The notes under the pieces are model-generated. The model was not told where the DNA came from. It saw nothing but the letters and a program-made list of their open reading frames with translations, and made no database searches. A DNA stretch of 64,000 nucleotides from DASPJQ01 sp035299065 (GTDB lineage: Bacteria > Bacteroidota > Bacteroidia > Flavobacteriales_D > UBA2798): the NCBI GenBank assembly GCA_035299065.1, contig DATGXI010000073.1, positions 41,634-105,633 of the forward strand. The letters are read 5' to 3'. The position numbers were made by a program, and so were the translations under genes. This document shows, in pieces, positions 26,816 to 35,520 of this stretch; position 1 is the stretch's first letter; every line of letters begins with the position of its first letter.

Positions 26816-27208
26816 ATGGAAATAGAGAAAAAAGATAAATTGGAACTACTTCACAGGCAAATGGTAGAAGAAATTCAGGATTATGCAATTATTCTTTTGG
26901 ATGTTGATGGTACTATTTTGAGTTGGAACCAGGGCGTTGAAAAAATAAAAGGGTATACTGAGGCAGAAATTGTGGGCCAGAATTTTAGTATATTTTATAT
27001 GCCTAATGATCGCCTTGAAAACTTGCCCCAGCGCCTCATTGAAATGGCTTCAACCGAAGGGCGCGCGCGCCATGTGGGCAGAAGGGTGCGAAAAGATGGC
27101 TCCATGTTCTGGGGAAGTGTTTTGATAACTGCCTTGCACGATGATGAAGGCGCCATTGTAGGTTTCACAAAACTTACCCGTGAACTTAGGGATGGAGAAA
27201 TTGAGTGA
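26816..27208 (+). CDS. Single-domain PAS protein (copy 1)
   Basis: This 130-residue protein consists of one PAS domain and little else. The fold pattern is clear: YAIILLDVDGTILSWNQG, then the GYTEAEIVGQNFSIFYMPND block, GRARHVGRRVRKDGSMFWGS and the final strand IVGFTKLTREL. Residues 1-20 form a short helix. No output domain is attached, so it would work by binding a ligand or another protein, for example a kinase. A nearly identical gene follows. Both are followed by a pair of identical 12-bp palindromes. Confidence 0.88.
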   Translation: MEIEKKDKLELLHRQMVEEIQDYAIILLDVDGTILSWNQGVEKIKGYTEAEIVGQNFSIFYMPNDRLENLPQRLIEMASTEGRARHVGRRVRKDGSMFWGSVLITALHDDEGAIVGFTKLTRELRDGEIE

Positions 27209-27218
27209 AATCATTGTT

Positions 27219-27245
27219 TTGTATATACAACATTTGTATATACAA
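27219..27245. repeat. Double palindrome TTGTATATACAA x2
   Basis: Two perfect 12-bp palindromes (27219-27230 and 27234-27245) are separated by 3 bp, directly after PAS copy 1 and upstream of PAS copy 2. The same arrangement follows PAS copy 2. It is a likely binding site for a dimeric regulator, or part of a duplicated unit. Confidence 0.75.
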
Positions 27246-27335
27246 ATATTAGATTCGTGTAAATACAATTCCTAAAACAGGCATTATGCAAATTCGTTGT
27301 GCATAAAAGAATTAAATTCGGCCTCATTATTTTTT

Positions 27336-27728
27336 ATGTTGATGGAGAAAAAGGAAATGCTTGCGCTACTGCACAGGCAAATGGTTGAGGAAATTCAGGA
27401 TTATGCCATTATTCTCCTGGATCTTGATGGAACCATACTAAGTTGGAACAAAGGTGTTGAAATGATCAAAGGATACAAGGAACATGAAATACTTGGCCAA
27501 AACTTCAGTATATTTTATATGCCGCTTGACAGGCAGGAAAAACTACCTCAACGTCTGCTTGAACATGCTGCCAAGGAAGGCAGGGCCAAACACATTGGCC
27601 GCAGGGTTCGCAAAGACGGTACCACCTTTTGGGGAAGCATATTAATTACCGCCCTGCACAACAAACAAGGAATGGTTCTTGGGTTTGCTAAACTTACACG
27701 AGAACTAAGGGAAGGTGAAACAGAATAG
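27336..27728 (+). CDS. Single-domain PAS protein (copy 2)
   Basis: This 130-residue paralogue of copy 1 aligns end to end without gaps and most residues are identical. The same PAS elements are present (YAIILLDLDGTILSWNKG, GQNFSIFYMPLD, RRVRKDGTTFWGS, LGFAKLTREL). The start at ATG 27336 (MLMEKK) aligns with the MEIEKK start of copy 1; the longer frame from 27297 is not supported. The divergence shows that this is an old tandem duplication and that both copies are kept. Signal, partner and ligand are unknown. Confidence 0.87.
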   Translation: MLMEKKEMLALLHRQMVEEIQDYAIILLDLDGTILSWNKGVEMIKGYKEHEILGQNFSIFYMPLDRQEKLPQRLLEHAAKEGRAKHIGRRVRKDGTTFWGSILITALHNKQGMVLGFAKLTRELREGETE

Positions 27729-27734
27729 CTAAAT

Positions 27735-27761
27735 TTGTATATACAACTATTGTATATACAA
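27735..27761. repeat. Second double palindrome TTGTATATACAA x2
   Basis: Palindromes at 27735-27746 and 27750-27761 with a 3-bp spacer lie 6 bp after the stop of PAS copy 2. No plus-strand gene follows, so this copy is not simply the operator of a downstream plus-strand gene. Confidence 0.75.
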
Positions 27762-27856
27762 TTATAAAAATCGCCTTTTACTCGTTTGCGGTATCGCCCC
27801 TGAAACAATGTGCCCAACGTATTTATCAGCCAGGGTGTTACCCGAAACATTTGGGC

Positions 27857-27887
27857 AAAAAAAAACCGGCAGCTTTCGCCAACCGGT
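27857..27887 (-). terminator. Intrinsic terminator of the long minus-strand run
   Basis: On the minus strand ACCGG (27887-27883) pairs with CCGGT (27869-27865); an inner GGC-GAAA-GCT stem closes a tetraloop, and a U-tract of nine follows (27865-27857). It lies 23 bp after the last gene (stop at 27910). Confidence 0.85.
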
Positions 27888-27909
27888 CATACATAAAAAC
27901 GTTTATTTT

Positions 27910-28164
27910 TTACTTTCCTTTTTCGAACTGGTCATGCTTACGCAACCATACCAATGCCGGTATATAACAAAGTGCTGATAACAGCCCGGCAATACTTAAT
28001 ATCATTCCTTTAACAAATGGCTCAATGAAAAACCCAATGGGTACAAATGCCAATGATAAAATAATGTAACCATACATCCAATTATCATTAGGTGCCCCAA
28101 CCCTGCAAACTTTTACGTACCAGGGCGGACTCTTTTTTTCAATATCTAATAGGTCCTCACCCAT
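27910..28164 (-). CDS. Small two-TM membrane protein
   Basis: This 84-residue protein has a cytosolic N-terminus (MGEDLLDIEKKSPPWYVKVC) and two transmembrane helices (about 30-48 and 53-73). I do not recognise the family. Its ATG overlaps the stop of the sugar-dehydrogenase-like gene by 1 bp (TAATG), so translation is coupled. It is the last gene of the run before the terminator. Confidence 0.7.
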   Translation of the reverse strand: MGEDLLDIEKKSPPWYVKVCRVGAPNDNWMYGYIILSLAFVPIGFFIEPFVKGMILSIAGLLSALCYIPALVWLRKHDQFEKGK

Positions 28165-29567
28165 TATTGTTTCACGATTTTGTCAATAGCAATACCATTC
28201 ACACGCAATTGATAAATACCAGTAGCCAGGGTTGAAACATCAATGCTTTTCTCCATGGTAGAAATTACTGTTTTTCCGTTCAGGTCTATGAGTTCTATCT
28301 TTTCTACATTCTTGCCTGCAATGTTCAACATGTCGTTGGCTGGATTCGGGTATACGGTATAGTGATTGCCGTCATAGGCTTCTGACACACTAAATCCTGT
28401 AGGACATAAGCGCCTTATTACACCGCTGCCCGAATAGGCGTTGTGATTTAAATACCAACAGCCTTCAGGCCCTTGTTGTATATCGGTCACATCAGTCAAC
28501 GTAAGCGCAGAAATGAGTGTACGTGAAACAAGGGTGTTGTATACCGGTGCATTTCCCAATTCAATATCCCAAACATTGCCGTCATTGTAATCGGTTACAA
28601 TTAAGTGGTTGGTATACGTAGGAAATACCGGTGAGGTATAGAACATGATTCCGGTCACAGCAGGCACAGGGGCGGTCCACACGTCAAGCGGAGCAGTATA
28701 CCCTGTACACGAGCCAAGGTATGGGGCCGTTCCTTCACAGTTGGGCCAGCCATAATTGTTTCCGCCTGTAATCAGGTTAATTTCATCTTCGGTATTCAAA
28801 CCGTTTTCGGTGCTGTAAAGAGTGTCAGTAAGTGTGCTGAATGTAAAGTCCCAGGGATTCCTGTGACCATATGTCCAAATACGGTCATCGTTACCGGTAG
28901 CCGGATTTCCGTCATCGTAAAACGGATTGTTGGTGGGAATAGAGCCGTTTTTGTTTATGCGAAGTATTTTGCCGGCCCACTTGGTAAGGTCCTGCGCGGT
29001 TGACGTCACTGCCCTGTCGCCAATGCTGATGAACAAATGCGTTGTGTCATTATTCATGAAATGAATATTACCCCCGGTGTGATTTCCTGCCGTATAAGGA
29101 TCATTCACCTCAAAAATAATGGTTGGGTCAGACCCAACCCCTAAAGTCTCTTTAAAACGCACTACACGAATCATAGCAGGCGAATCATGGTTGTAAAACA
29201 CATACACATAATGGTTGGTCAAAAAATTGGGATCGGTGGCCACACCCAATACGCCCCGTTCAAAATACGTCTCAACCGAATCGGTGAAATCCCACAAATT
29301 AGCCTGGAAAACACCAGCCGTGTTATAAACCCTTACCTGGGCGTTGGCTGGTGAACCAAAACCCGCCCCACCCTTGCACGATACAAAATAACGTCCATCG
29401 GGAGCAATTTCAAACGAGACCGGAAAGGGTAACCCGGTTATGATGTTGGTTGATGTAAACTGAGCTTTTGCACCTGTTGACGCAAGCAAAATAGTAGCTA
29501 GCAGAACTTTTTTGCGAACAGCATTACCCATGCTGTTTACTGCGCTCTTGAATACTTCGTATTTCAT
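28164..29567 (-). CDS. PQQ-dependent sugar dehydrogenase-like protein, T9SS type A cargo (second copy)
   Basis: This 467-residue protein is a paralogue of the gene at 24521-25840 with the same architecture. The leader is longer (signal cleavage at GAKAQ, about residue 36). The propeller holds HTGGNIHFMNND with the family His, LFISIGDRAVTS, GKILRINKNGSIPTNNPF, RNPWDFTFS and ENGLNTEDEINLI. The tail is a type A sorting domain (VYPNPANDMLNIAG, then LATGIYQLRVNG). It starts 21 bp after recO and is probably in the same transcript. The role is inferred as surface sugar oxidation. Confidence 0.88.
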   Translation of the reverse strand: MKYEVFKSAVNSMGNAVRKKVLLATILLASTGAKAQFTSTNIITGLPFPVSFEIAPDGRYFVSCKGGAGFGSPANAQVRVYNTAGVFQANLWDFTDSVETYFERGVLGVATDPNFLTNHYVYVFYNHDSPAMIRVVRFKETLGVGSDPTIIFEVNDPYTAGNHTGGNIHFMNNDTTHLFISIGDRAVTSTAQDLTKWAGKILRINKNGSIPTNNPFYDDGNPATGNDDRIWTYGHRNPWDFTFSTLTDTLYSTENGLNTEDEINLITGGNNYGWPNCEGTAPYLGSCTGYTAPLDVWTAPVPAVTGIMFYTSPVFPTYTNHLIVTDYNDGNVWDIELGNAPVYNTLVSRTLISALTLTDVTDIQQGPEGCWYLNHNAYSGSGVIRRLCPTGFSVSEAYDGNHYTVYPNPANDMLNIAGKNVEKIELIDLNGKTVISTMEKSIDVSTLATGIYQLRVNGIAIDKIVKQ

Positions 29568-29588
29568 AGGTAGTAAATTAGTTGTGAG

Positions 29589-30290
29589 CTAATTTAGCAC
29601 TTCTTTCAATACTGCCAGGGATTTTATTTCGATGAAACCGGGGAGGTGATATTTCAAAAAATCAAGCAACAACTGCAACATGCGGCCCCGCTGTTCCTTA
29701 CCCGGAGGCTGTTCAAAATTACCATTGCGTATATAACCTGCAAGCATGACCACCTCGTTGGTGCTTACGCTTTGTAAACCCACAGGCCTGGTGTCAATGG
29801 TTCCTTCTGAAAGATTGAAAACATATCCACCCTCCACCACCTTTGGTTTTATACCCATGATGTCGGCCATGTTCAGTATAAAATCAATGGGGTACATGGC
29901 AATGTTGTTTGTTTCCTCCAGGTTGTTCAGGCTGTCAAGTGCAAAGGAATAAAGCTCGGGGTAGGAAATATTTTTTTCGCTCATCGCTTTTAAAAGCGTT
30001 TCTGCAACGAAATAAGACATGGAAAGCTTGTATGGGTCAAAGTACCGCCCGGTGTGTTTAAATGCGTAGGAGGCCTCTTTAATGCCGTAGAAATCGCTGT
30101 TGCTGCTGTGCACAAGGTCCAGTTCCACCACGTCCAGCAATTGCCACTTCACTGTGCGCTTCTTTTTTGAGGTGTTATGCTTTGTAAAACAGGTAATTAG
30201 CCCCTTTTCTTGCGTAAAAAGCTTCAAAACCAGGGAGTTGTCCTGATGTTTAAGCGCTTGCAGAACAATGGCCTGGGACTTGATTTGCAT
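29589..30290 (-). CDS. recO: DNA repair protein RecO
   Basis: This 233-residue protein has the RecO layout: an N-terminal OB fold (SQAIVLQALKHQDNSLVLKLFTQ, then KGLITCFTKHNTSKKK) and a helical C-terminal domain. RecO loads RecA onto SSB-coated single-stranded DNA. The C-terminal Cys4 zinc finger found in some RecO proteins is not obvious here. It starts 2 bp after porZ. A recO next to porZ is a recurrent Bacteroidota arrangement. Confidence 0.9.
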   Translation of the reverse strand: MQIKSQAIVLQALKHQDNSLVLKLFTQEKGLITCFTKHNTSKKKRTVKWQLLDVVELDLVHSSNSDFYGIKEASYAFKHTGRYFDPYKLSMSYFVAETLLKAMSEKNISYPELYSFALDSLNNLEETNNIAMYPIDFILNMADIMGIKPKVVEGGYVFNLSEGTIDTRPVGLQSVSTNEVVMLAGYIRNGNFEQPPGKEQRGRMLQLLLDFLKYHLPGFIEIKSLAVLKEVLN

Positions 30291-30292
30291 GA

Positions 30293-32671
30293 TTATTCAA
30301 TGATCATAACCTTACCGGCAATCTTATCAGAACCATCTTCTTTAGCGCAAAGGAACATGTAAATTCCGGCTTTTACGCGTTGGCCTTTGATGTTATTTCC
30401 ATCCCACACGGCCTGGCCACCTTCTGATTTCACCACATTCACAATGTTGCCGGCTATATCTGTAATTTTTACATCGCTGTTGCGGCTTAGGCCGTTTATG
30501 GCTATAAGCCCGGTATAGCCTGACCTAACCGGATTAGGAAATACACTTACTTCCTGGAATTGGAGTACGCTTTCGGTTGCCGTTCCACGATACGAAATAA
30601 GGCCGTTTGCTGTGGCAAAAAACACTTCGCCTGTTTTTGGGTTAATTTCAATATCACTTACCTGGTTTGAGGGCAGGGGACTGTTTTCCTGCGAGAAATG
30701 AAAAATTTGCTCCTGACCGTCTTCTGATAGGAGGAACACACCCGAATTTTCAGTACCAATCCATTTACGGTTGGCCCCGTCAACCCGAATGCAGTTTACC
30801 TGCTCGGTTTCCAAAAGTATTTGCGTGTTACCATCCTGCTCAATGAGTATACGCTGCGCATCGGCATTGCCTCCGTTGAACATGTTGGCCGGATTGTAAA
30901 TAACACAAGGTCCTTTGGTAGTACCCACCCAAACTTCACCATCAAGATCAACGCTTACGCAACGTACATCGGCATCGGGTAAATTACCTGATCCGGGAAT
31001 GTTTTTGTAATAGTACGACTGGTCATCGCTATCATCGGTAATGGTGTTGTTGCAATTGTAAACAGCCAGGCCTCCTGCGTTGGCCCCACGTGTTGGAATG
31101 GGCACGTACACATATTTGTTTTCATCAATGGCCAGGTCAAAATAGGTGCGTTCTGCAGCCTCATTGCCCAGGTAAAATGCCTTCCAGTTGTTGTCAGCCG
31201 TTTTTACCACCAGCGGTTTATTGGCCTGCCCGTTAAGGCACCAAAGGTTTCCATCCTTGTCATACAACACGCTTGCCACTCCACAAAAGCCTGGGTAGCT
31301 AACCGGGCTGAAAAGGATACTGTTTGTTTCATCGTAAAGAGCAATTACTTTTTTATCCTTAATCTCAATAAGACCCTGGAAAGACCAGGCCCCTGCCATT
31401 ACATGGGTTGGGTCAAGCGGATCAATGGTAACATCCATTACATCGTAACAAGAATTCAACAGAATAGGGTCTGTGGATTCGTCAATGTATGTCCAGTCAT
31501 TTCCTTCCTTAACCGAAAAGAAATCGGTGTTAAATGTGTTGGTAAAAATGGTTCCCTCCACATGGCCTGGGGCTACCCAAAGTTGATCAGCTGTAGCTGC
31601 AAGACGCCTTACCGAAGAGGTAACTGTTCCGCCAGGAAGCAGGGAAGTAAACGCATAGGCGTTTACACATTGAATGGGACCCTTAAACTGGTCTGCCACG
31701 TAATACCTGTTATCTGCCGCAAAAATGGCGGTGTTGGCTTTTGGAGATGATCCGCTTCCGGCATAATCAAATACATTATCCACCAAGGTTATGGCCTGGC
31801 TAACCTGCCCAATGTTATTGTAACAGGCAAATATGAGGTTTCCATTGGCAGCCAGATTTACTTCGTTGTAATCTGACCCTTGGAATAAAGGTGTTTTAGT
31901 CCACACGCCCGATTCGCGGTAGTACATGGTATCGGTACCAAAGGCGGTGTTGTCAGGAATGATGAAAAGCCTGTTGTTGATGTAAGCAGGCGCCTTGAAT
32001 GTTTTATTCACGAGCCAGGCTGGCAGTGATGTCATTTTTGACCAGGCGGTGTAATAGTTCAGGAAAGGGTTATACTGGTACGCTTTGTATATGCCATTAT
32101 CTGTTGTGGCATAAATGGTATCAGCCCCAATGGCCACACCGTTCACTTTTATTTGGGTTGAACTGTTTCCAATAATGTAGGTGTCTTTTACCTCGTGATG
32201 CACCAGGTCAATAACCACTATACCAAAACCGCAGGAAACGTATACATAGTCATTGTAGGAATAGAGTGAGTATATTTTTTTATCGCCTGTTATGGATGAG
32301 TATTTAATGGCAGCCATGTTCACAAAGCTTGGCTTGTTGTTGGCATCCATGGTAAGCAAATCAATGTTACCATCGTTATAAGCGCATACAACGGTTTTGG
32401 TATTTGAATTATAGGCGAGCTGGGTAAAACCTGTTTGCGTGAAGCCATCAATCTTATTCAATTCGGTTACGGATTGATCGGCCGGGTCATAATACATGGC
32501 CGATAATTCCGATACCCAAAATATTTTTCCATCGGGACCTTCAACCACATCATACATGTTTGTAAGGGTAAAATAACTGTCCCACTCACCAATACCAACT
32601 TTTTGTGCCGGCAGGTTAAATGCCACAAGGGCAAAAACAAGAATGGAAATATGTTTGATTTTACTTAACAC
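30293..32671 (-). CDS. porZ: PorZ-like T9SS surface protein
   Basis: This 792-residue protein has a signal peptide ending LPAQ and begins KVGIGEWDSYFTLTNMYDVVEG, a typical start of the PorZ beta-propeller. Two seven-bladed propellers are predicted, followed by DLDGEVWVGTTKG-type and NRKWIGTENSGVF blades and a C-terminal domain (VFPNPVRSGYTGLIAING, then RVKAGIYMFLCAK) like the T9SS type A domain PorZ itself carries. In Porphyromonas, PorZ belongs to the cell-surface attachment complex that joins T9SS cargo to anionic LPS. The start codon is GTG. It lies directly before recO, which supports the assignment, although exact equivalence to PorZ should be confirmed by comparison. Confidence 0.82.
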   Translation of the reverse strand: MLSKIKHISILVFALVAFNLPAQKVGIGEWDSYFTLTNMYDVVEGPDGKIFWVSELSAMYYDPADQSVTELNKIDGFTQTGFTQLAYNSNTKTVVCAYNDGNIDLLTMDANNKPSFVNMAAIKYSSITGDKKIYSLYSYNDYVYVSCGFGIVVIDLVHHEVKDTYIIGNSSTQIKVNGVAIGADTIYATTDNGIYKAYQYNPFLNYYTAWSKMTSLPAWLVNKTFKAPAYINNRLFIIPDNTAFGTDTMYYRESGVWTKTPLFQGSDYNEVNLAANGNLIFACYNNIGQVSQAITLVDNVFDYAGSGSSPKANTAIFAADNRYYVADQFKGPIQCVNAYAFTSLLPGGTVTSSVRRLAATADQLWVAPGHVEGTIFTNTFNTDFFSVKEGNDWTYIDESTDPILLNSCYDVMDVTIDPLDPTHVMAGAWSFQGLIEIKDKKVIALYDETNSILFSPVSYPGFCGVASVLYDKDGNLWCLNGQANKPLVVKTADNNWKAFYLGNEAAERTYFDLAIDENKYVYVPIPTRGANAGGLAVYNCNNTITDDSDDQSYYYKNIPGSGNLPDADVRCVSVDLDGEVWVGTTKGPCVIYNPANMFNGGNADAQRILIEQDGNTQILLETEQVNCIRVDGANRKWIGTENSGVFLLSEDGQEQIFHFSQENSPLPSNQVSDIEINPKTGEVFFATANGLISYRGTATESVLQFQEVSVFPNPVRSGYTGLIAINGLSRNSDVKITDIAGNIVNVVKSEGGQAVWDGNNIKGQRVKAGIYMFLCAKEDGSDKIAGKVMIIE

Positions 32672-32719
32672 GATGCTATAACGAAAGGCCTTGCTTTTTA
32701 GTATTGGGTAATTTAACTG

Positions 32720-33625
32720 CTAGTGTGCTTTTTTAAACACGTAGATTTGACTTGACCAGGGGTGCATTTTTTTTCGTGCCATGGCGTTTGATTTGCGGCC
32801 CTTAAAAAAGGCGGTGAGCATTGATCCCCCTTTATGCTTTTCAGACAGCATAGAGACGTAATATGCGTCAAATTTCATGGGTAATACATCCGCCAGTTCA
32901 AACCCGAATGAGTTAAGCAGGCCTTTCACGGTTTTTTCTTCAAAATGGTATAAATGCCTTGGCACATCATAACCTGCCCAGGCCTCCTTGTAGTGAGTTC
33001 CGTCAAAACTTTTATAGTTGGGTAGTGCTATCACAAACAATCCGCCTGGTTTAATTAATCCTTTAATGGTTTCCAGCTGATCCCTTAAATGGTACACATG
33101 TTCCAGCACATGCCACATGGTTACGGTATCAAACTGCCTGTTGAATATAGCTAATTTATCGAGAGGATAGGCTTCAATTTTATTGTTTTCTACAGCAAAT
33201 TTCAACGCGTCAGGATCGGGTTCAACACCCACAGCTTTGTATCCGACTGCGTTAATTGCTTTGGGAAAATACCCGGTGCCACAGCCAATATCCAAGACCT
33301 CTTTTCCCGAATTGTGCTTTTGAAGCACCTTTACTTTTCGTTTCAGGTTTATGTTTCGAACCCACCTGTAGAGTATCCCTATAATGCCTTTTGTTGAATT
33401 GGTATGTGATATATAGTCGGCCGACTTATAGTAATTCCCGTTTTCATTTTCAACCGGGCGCGGATTGGTAAACACCAGGTCACAGGTAGTACATTTCACC
33501 AGCTTAAATTCAAGCTTGCTATAGGTATTATCTACGGCTGAAAGGTGAGGAGTAAAGGTATTGCCACCACACGATGGGCAGGTGGAATCGGTTATAAATT
33601 GTGCTGCTTGTTTCACGTGGAACAT
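32720..33625 (-). CDS. Class I SAM-dependent methyltransferase with N-terminal zinc ribbon
   Basis: This 301-residue protein has an N-terminal CPSC/CTTC zinc ribbon (Cys16, Cys19, Cys45, Cys48) followed by a class I methyltransferase domain (VLDIGCGTGYFPKAI, then HVLEHVYHLRDQL and GGLFVIALPNYKSF). This design is common in Bacteroidota for sugar or small-metabolite methyltransferases of unknown target. Its first codons (MFHVKQ) are encoded by a perfect parS-like site at 33609-33624. It overlaps the mnmG stop by 1 bp (TAATG). Confidence 0.85.
   Translation of the reverse strand: MFHVKQAAQFITDSTCPSCGGNTFTPHLSAVDNTYSKLEFKLVKCTTCDLVFTNPRPVENENGNYYKSADYISHTNSTKGIIGILYRWVRNINLKRKVKVLQKHNSGKEVLDIGCGTGYFPKAINAVGYKAVGVEPDPDALKFAVENNKIEAYPLDKLAIFNRQFDTVTMWHVLEHVYHLRDQLETIKGLIKPGGLFVIALPNYKSFDGTHYKEAWAGYDVPRHLYHFEEKTVKGLLNSFGFELADVLPMKFDAYYVSMLSEKHKGGSMLTAFFKGRKSNAMARKKMHPWSSQIYVFKKAH
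33609..33624 (-). other. parS-like ParB binding site 1
   Basis: On the minus strand this reads TGTTCCACGTGAAACA, which equals the best-known Bacillus parS consensus and fits TGTTnCACGTGnAACA exactly. It overlaps codons 1-6 of the methyltransferase gene. Confidence 0.75.
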
Positions 33626-35502
33626 TACCTCCCCATATAAATTAAGAGTACCGAAATATCACTTGGGCTGACTCCGCTGATACGGGATGCCTGCCCAATT
33701 GTAGTTGGCCGTATTAATGTTAGTTTTTGTTTTGATTCAATGCTCATGGAACTTAGCTTGGTAAAATCAAAGTCGGCAGGTATACTTATGTTTTCAAGTT
33801 TAAGCATTTTACCGGCCAGCTCTTCTTCACGGCCAATGTACCCTTCATACTTCATCTTGATCTCGGCCTGCTCTACCACCTCTTTTGCATTTCCGTTTAA
33901 GGCGCTTACAAGCGATTTAAGCGGGGCTGAATTCATGAAGTCGTTAATGCCTACGTGAGGCCTTGAAAGCACCGTAAACATCTTGTATTTTTGTTTAAGC
34001 GGCTCCGATCCCAGCTCTTCGAGGCGCGGATTTATGTCCTCAGGGGCTACACTTTCTGTTTTAAAAAAGTGTATGATTTTGTCGGTTTGAGCAATTTTGG
34101 ATTCTACTTTTTTAAGACGCTCATCGCTTGCCAGGCCTATTTTGTGACCAAGTGGAGTGAGCCTTTCATCGGCATTATCCTGCCTTAAAAGGATCCTGAA
34201 TTCGGCCCTTGAGGTAAACATGCGGTAGGGTTCTTCGGTTCCTTTTGTAATCAGGTCATCAATTAAAACGCCTATGTATGCCTCGTTGCGCTTTAACACA
34301 AAAGGATCCCGCTCCTGTACTTTAAGGCTTGCGTTTATACCGGCAATTAAGCCCTGGCCTGCGGCCTCTTCATAGCCGGTTGTGCCGTTTATTTGACCAG
34401 CAAAAAACAGTCCCTCCACCAGCTTTGTTTCCAACGTATGGGTCAATTGGGTAGGGGGGAAATAATCGTATTCTATGGCATAACCCGGCCTGAACATCTT
34501 TACTTTTTCAAAGCCCGCTATACTTTTTAAGGCCTTTAATTGCACGTCTTCGGGCAAGCTTGTGCTAAACCCGTTCAGGTAAATTTCAATGGTGTTCCAG
34601 CCTTCGGGCTCCACAAAAAGCTGGTGCCTGGTGCGCTCAGCAAAGCGGTTTATTTTGTCTTCAATGCTGGGACAATAACGAGGCCCGGTGCTTTGGATTG
34701 ACCCGTTAAACATGGGTGAACGATCAAATCCTTCACGCAATAGTTCATGGGTTAATTCAGAAGTATAGGCTATATGGCAGGGGAGTTGTTTATCAATTAA
34801 AGGGGTATCAGTGAACGAAAACTTACCGCCTGAGTCATCTCCTGGCTGCAGTTCCATTTTACTATAATCAAGGCTGCGACCATCCAGGCGGGGTGGAGTT
34901 CCCGTCTTCATTCGGCCGGAGTCAAAGCCTAAAGACACCAGGTTTTCAGTTAGGCCATAAACGGCTTTTTCACCTGCACGGCCACCGCCAAATTGCTTTT
35001 CACCAATATGTATTAAGCCATTTAAAAAGGTGCCATTGGTCAATACAACGGCTTTTGCCATGATGTCTAAACCAAGGGAGGTCCTTATCCCAACCACGCG
35101 TTTTCCTTCCACCAGGATCATGCCAGCGGTCTCCTGCCAAAAATCGAGGTTGGGAGTTTGCTCCAACATCATGCGCCAATGCTGGCTAAAAAGCATACGG
35201 TCACACTGTGCCCTGGGACTCCACATAGCGGGCCCTTTGGAGCTATTGAGCATTCTGAATTGGACAGTGGATTTATCTGTGACTATGCCGGAGTATCCTC
35301 CAAGGGCATCAATTTCACGAACAATTTGGCCCTTGGCAATACCGCCCATGGCCGGGTTGCAGCTCATTTGGGCAATGGTGTTCATGTTCATGGTGACCAA
35401 TAAAGTCTTACTCCCCATGTTGGCAGCAGCAGCAGCGGCTTCACAACCGGCATGACCTGCGCCCACCACAATTACATCATATTCGTCTAAAAGGATTGCC
35501 AT
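33625..35502 (-). CDS. mnmG: tRNA uridine-5-carboxymethylaminomethyl modification protein MnmG (GidA)
   Basis: This 625-residue flavoenzyme acts with MnmE to install cmnm5 on the wobble U of several tRNAs. The FAD motif VVGAGHAGCEAA lies near residue 11 and the family block MSCNPAMGGIAKGQIVREID follows. The long C-terminal helical region ends SPSDISVLLIYMGR, as in other GidA proteins. Operon order ybeY-mnmG-methyltransferase matches Bacteroidota practice. Each end of the gene carries a parS-like site. In many bacteria gidA sits near the replication origin, and this context fits. Confidence 0.96.
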   Translation of the reverse strand: MAILLDEYDVIVVGAGHAGCEAAAAAANMGSKTLLVTMNMNTIAQMSCNPAMGGIAKGQIVREIDALGGYSGIVTDKSTVQFRMLNSSKGPAMWSPRAQCDRMLFSQHWRMMLEQTPNLDFWQETAGMILVEGKRVVGIRTSLGLDIMAKAVVLTNGTFLNGLIHIGEKQFGGGRAGEKAVYGLTENLVSLGFDSGRMKTGTPPRLDGRSLDYSKMELQPGDDSGGKFSFTDTPLIDKQLPCHIAYTSELTHELLREGFDRSPMFNGSIQSTGPRYCPSIEDKINRFAERTRHQLFVEPEGWNTIEIYLNGFSTSLPEDVQLKALKSIAGFEKVKMFRPGYAIEYDYFPPTQLTHTLETKLVEGLFFAGQINGTTGYEEAAGQGLIAGINASLKVQERDPFVLKRNEAYIGVLIDDLITKGTEEPYRMFTSRAEFRILLRQDNADERLTPLGHKIGLASDERLKKVESKIAQTDKIIHFFKTESVAPEDINPRLEELGSEPLKQKYKMFTVLSRPHVGINDFMNSAPLKSLVSALNGNAKEVVEQAEIKMKYEGYIGREEELAGKMLKLENISIPADFDFTKLSSMSIESKQKLTLIRPTTIGQASRISGVSPSDISVLLIYMGR

Positions 35503-35504
35503 TT

Positions 35505-35520
35505 TGTTCCACGTGGAACA
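35505..35520. other. parS-like ParB binding site 2
   Basis: TGTTCCACGTGGAACA is a perfect 16-bp palindrome that fits TGTTnCACGTGnAACA. It fills almost all of the 18-bp gap between ybeY and mnmG. Confidence 0.75.
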
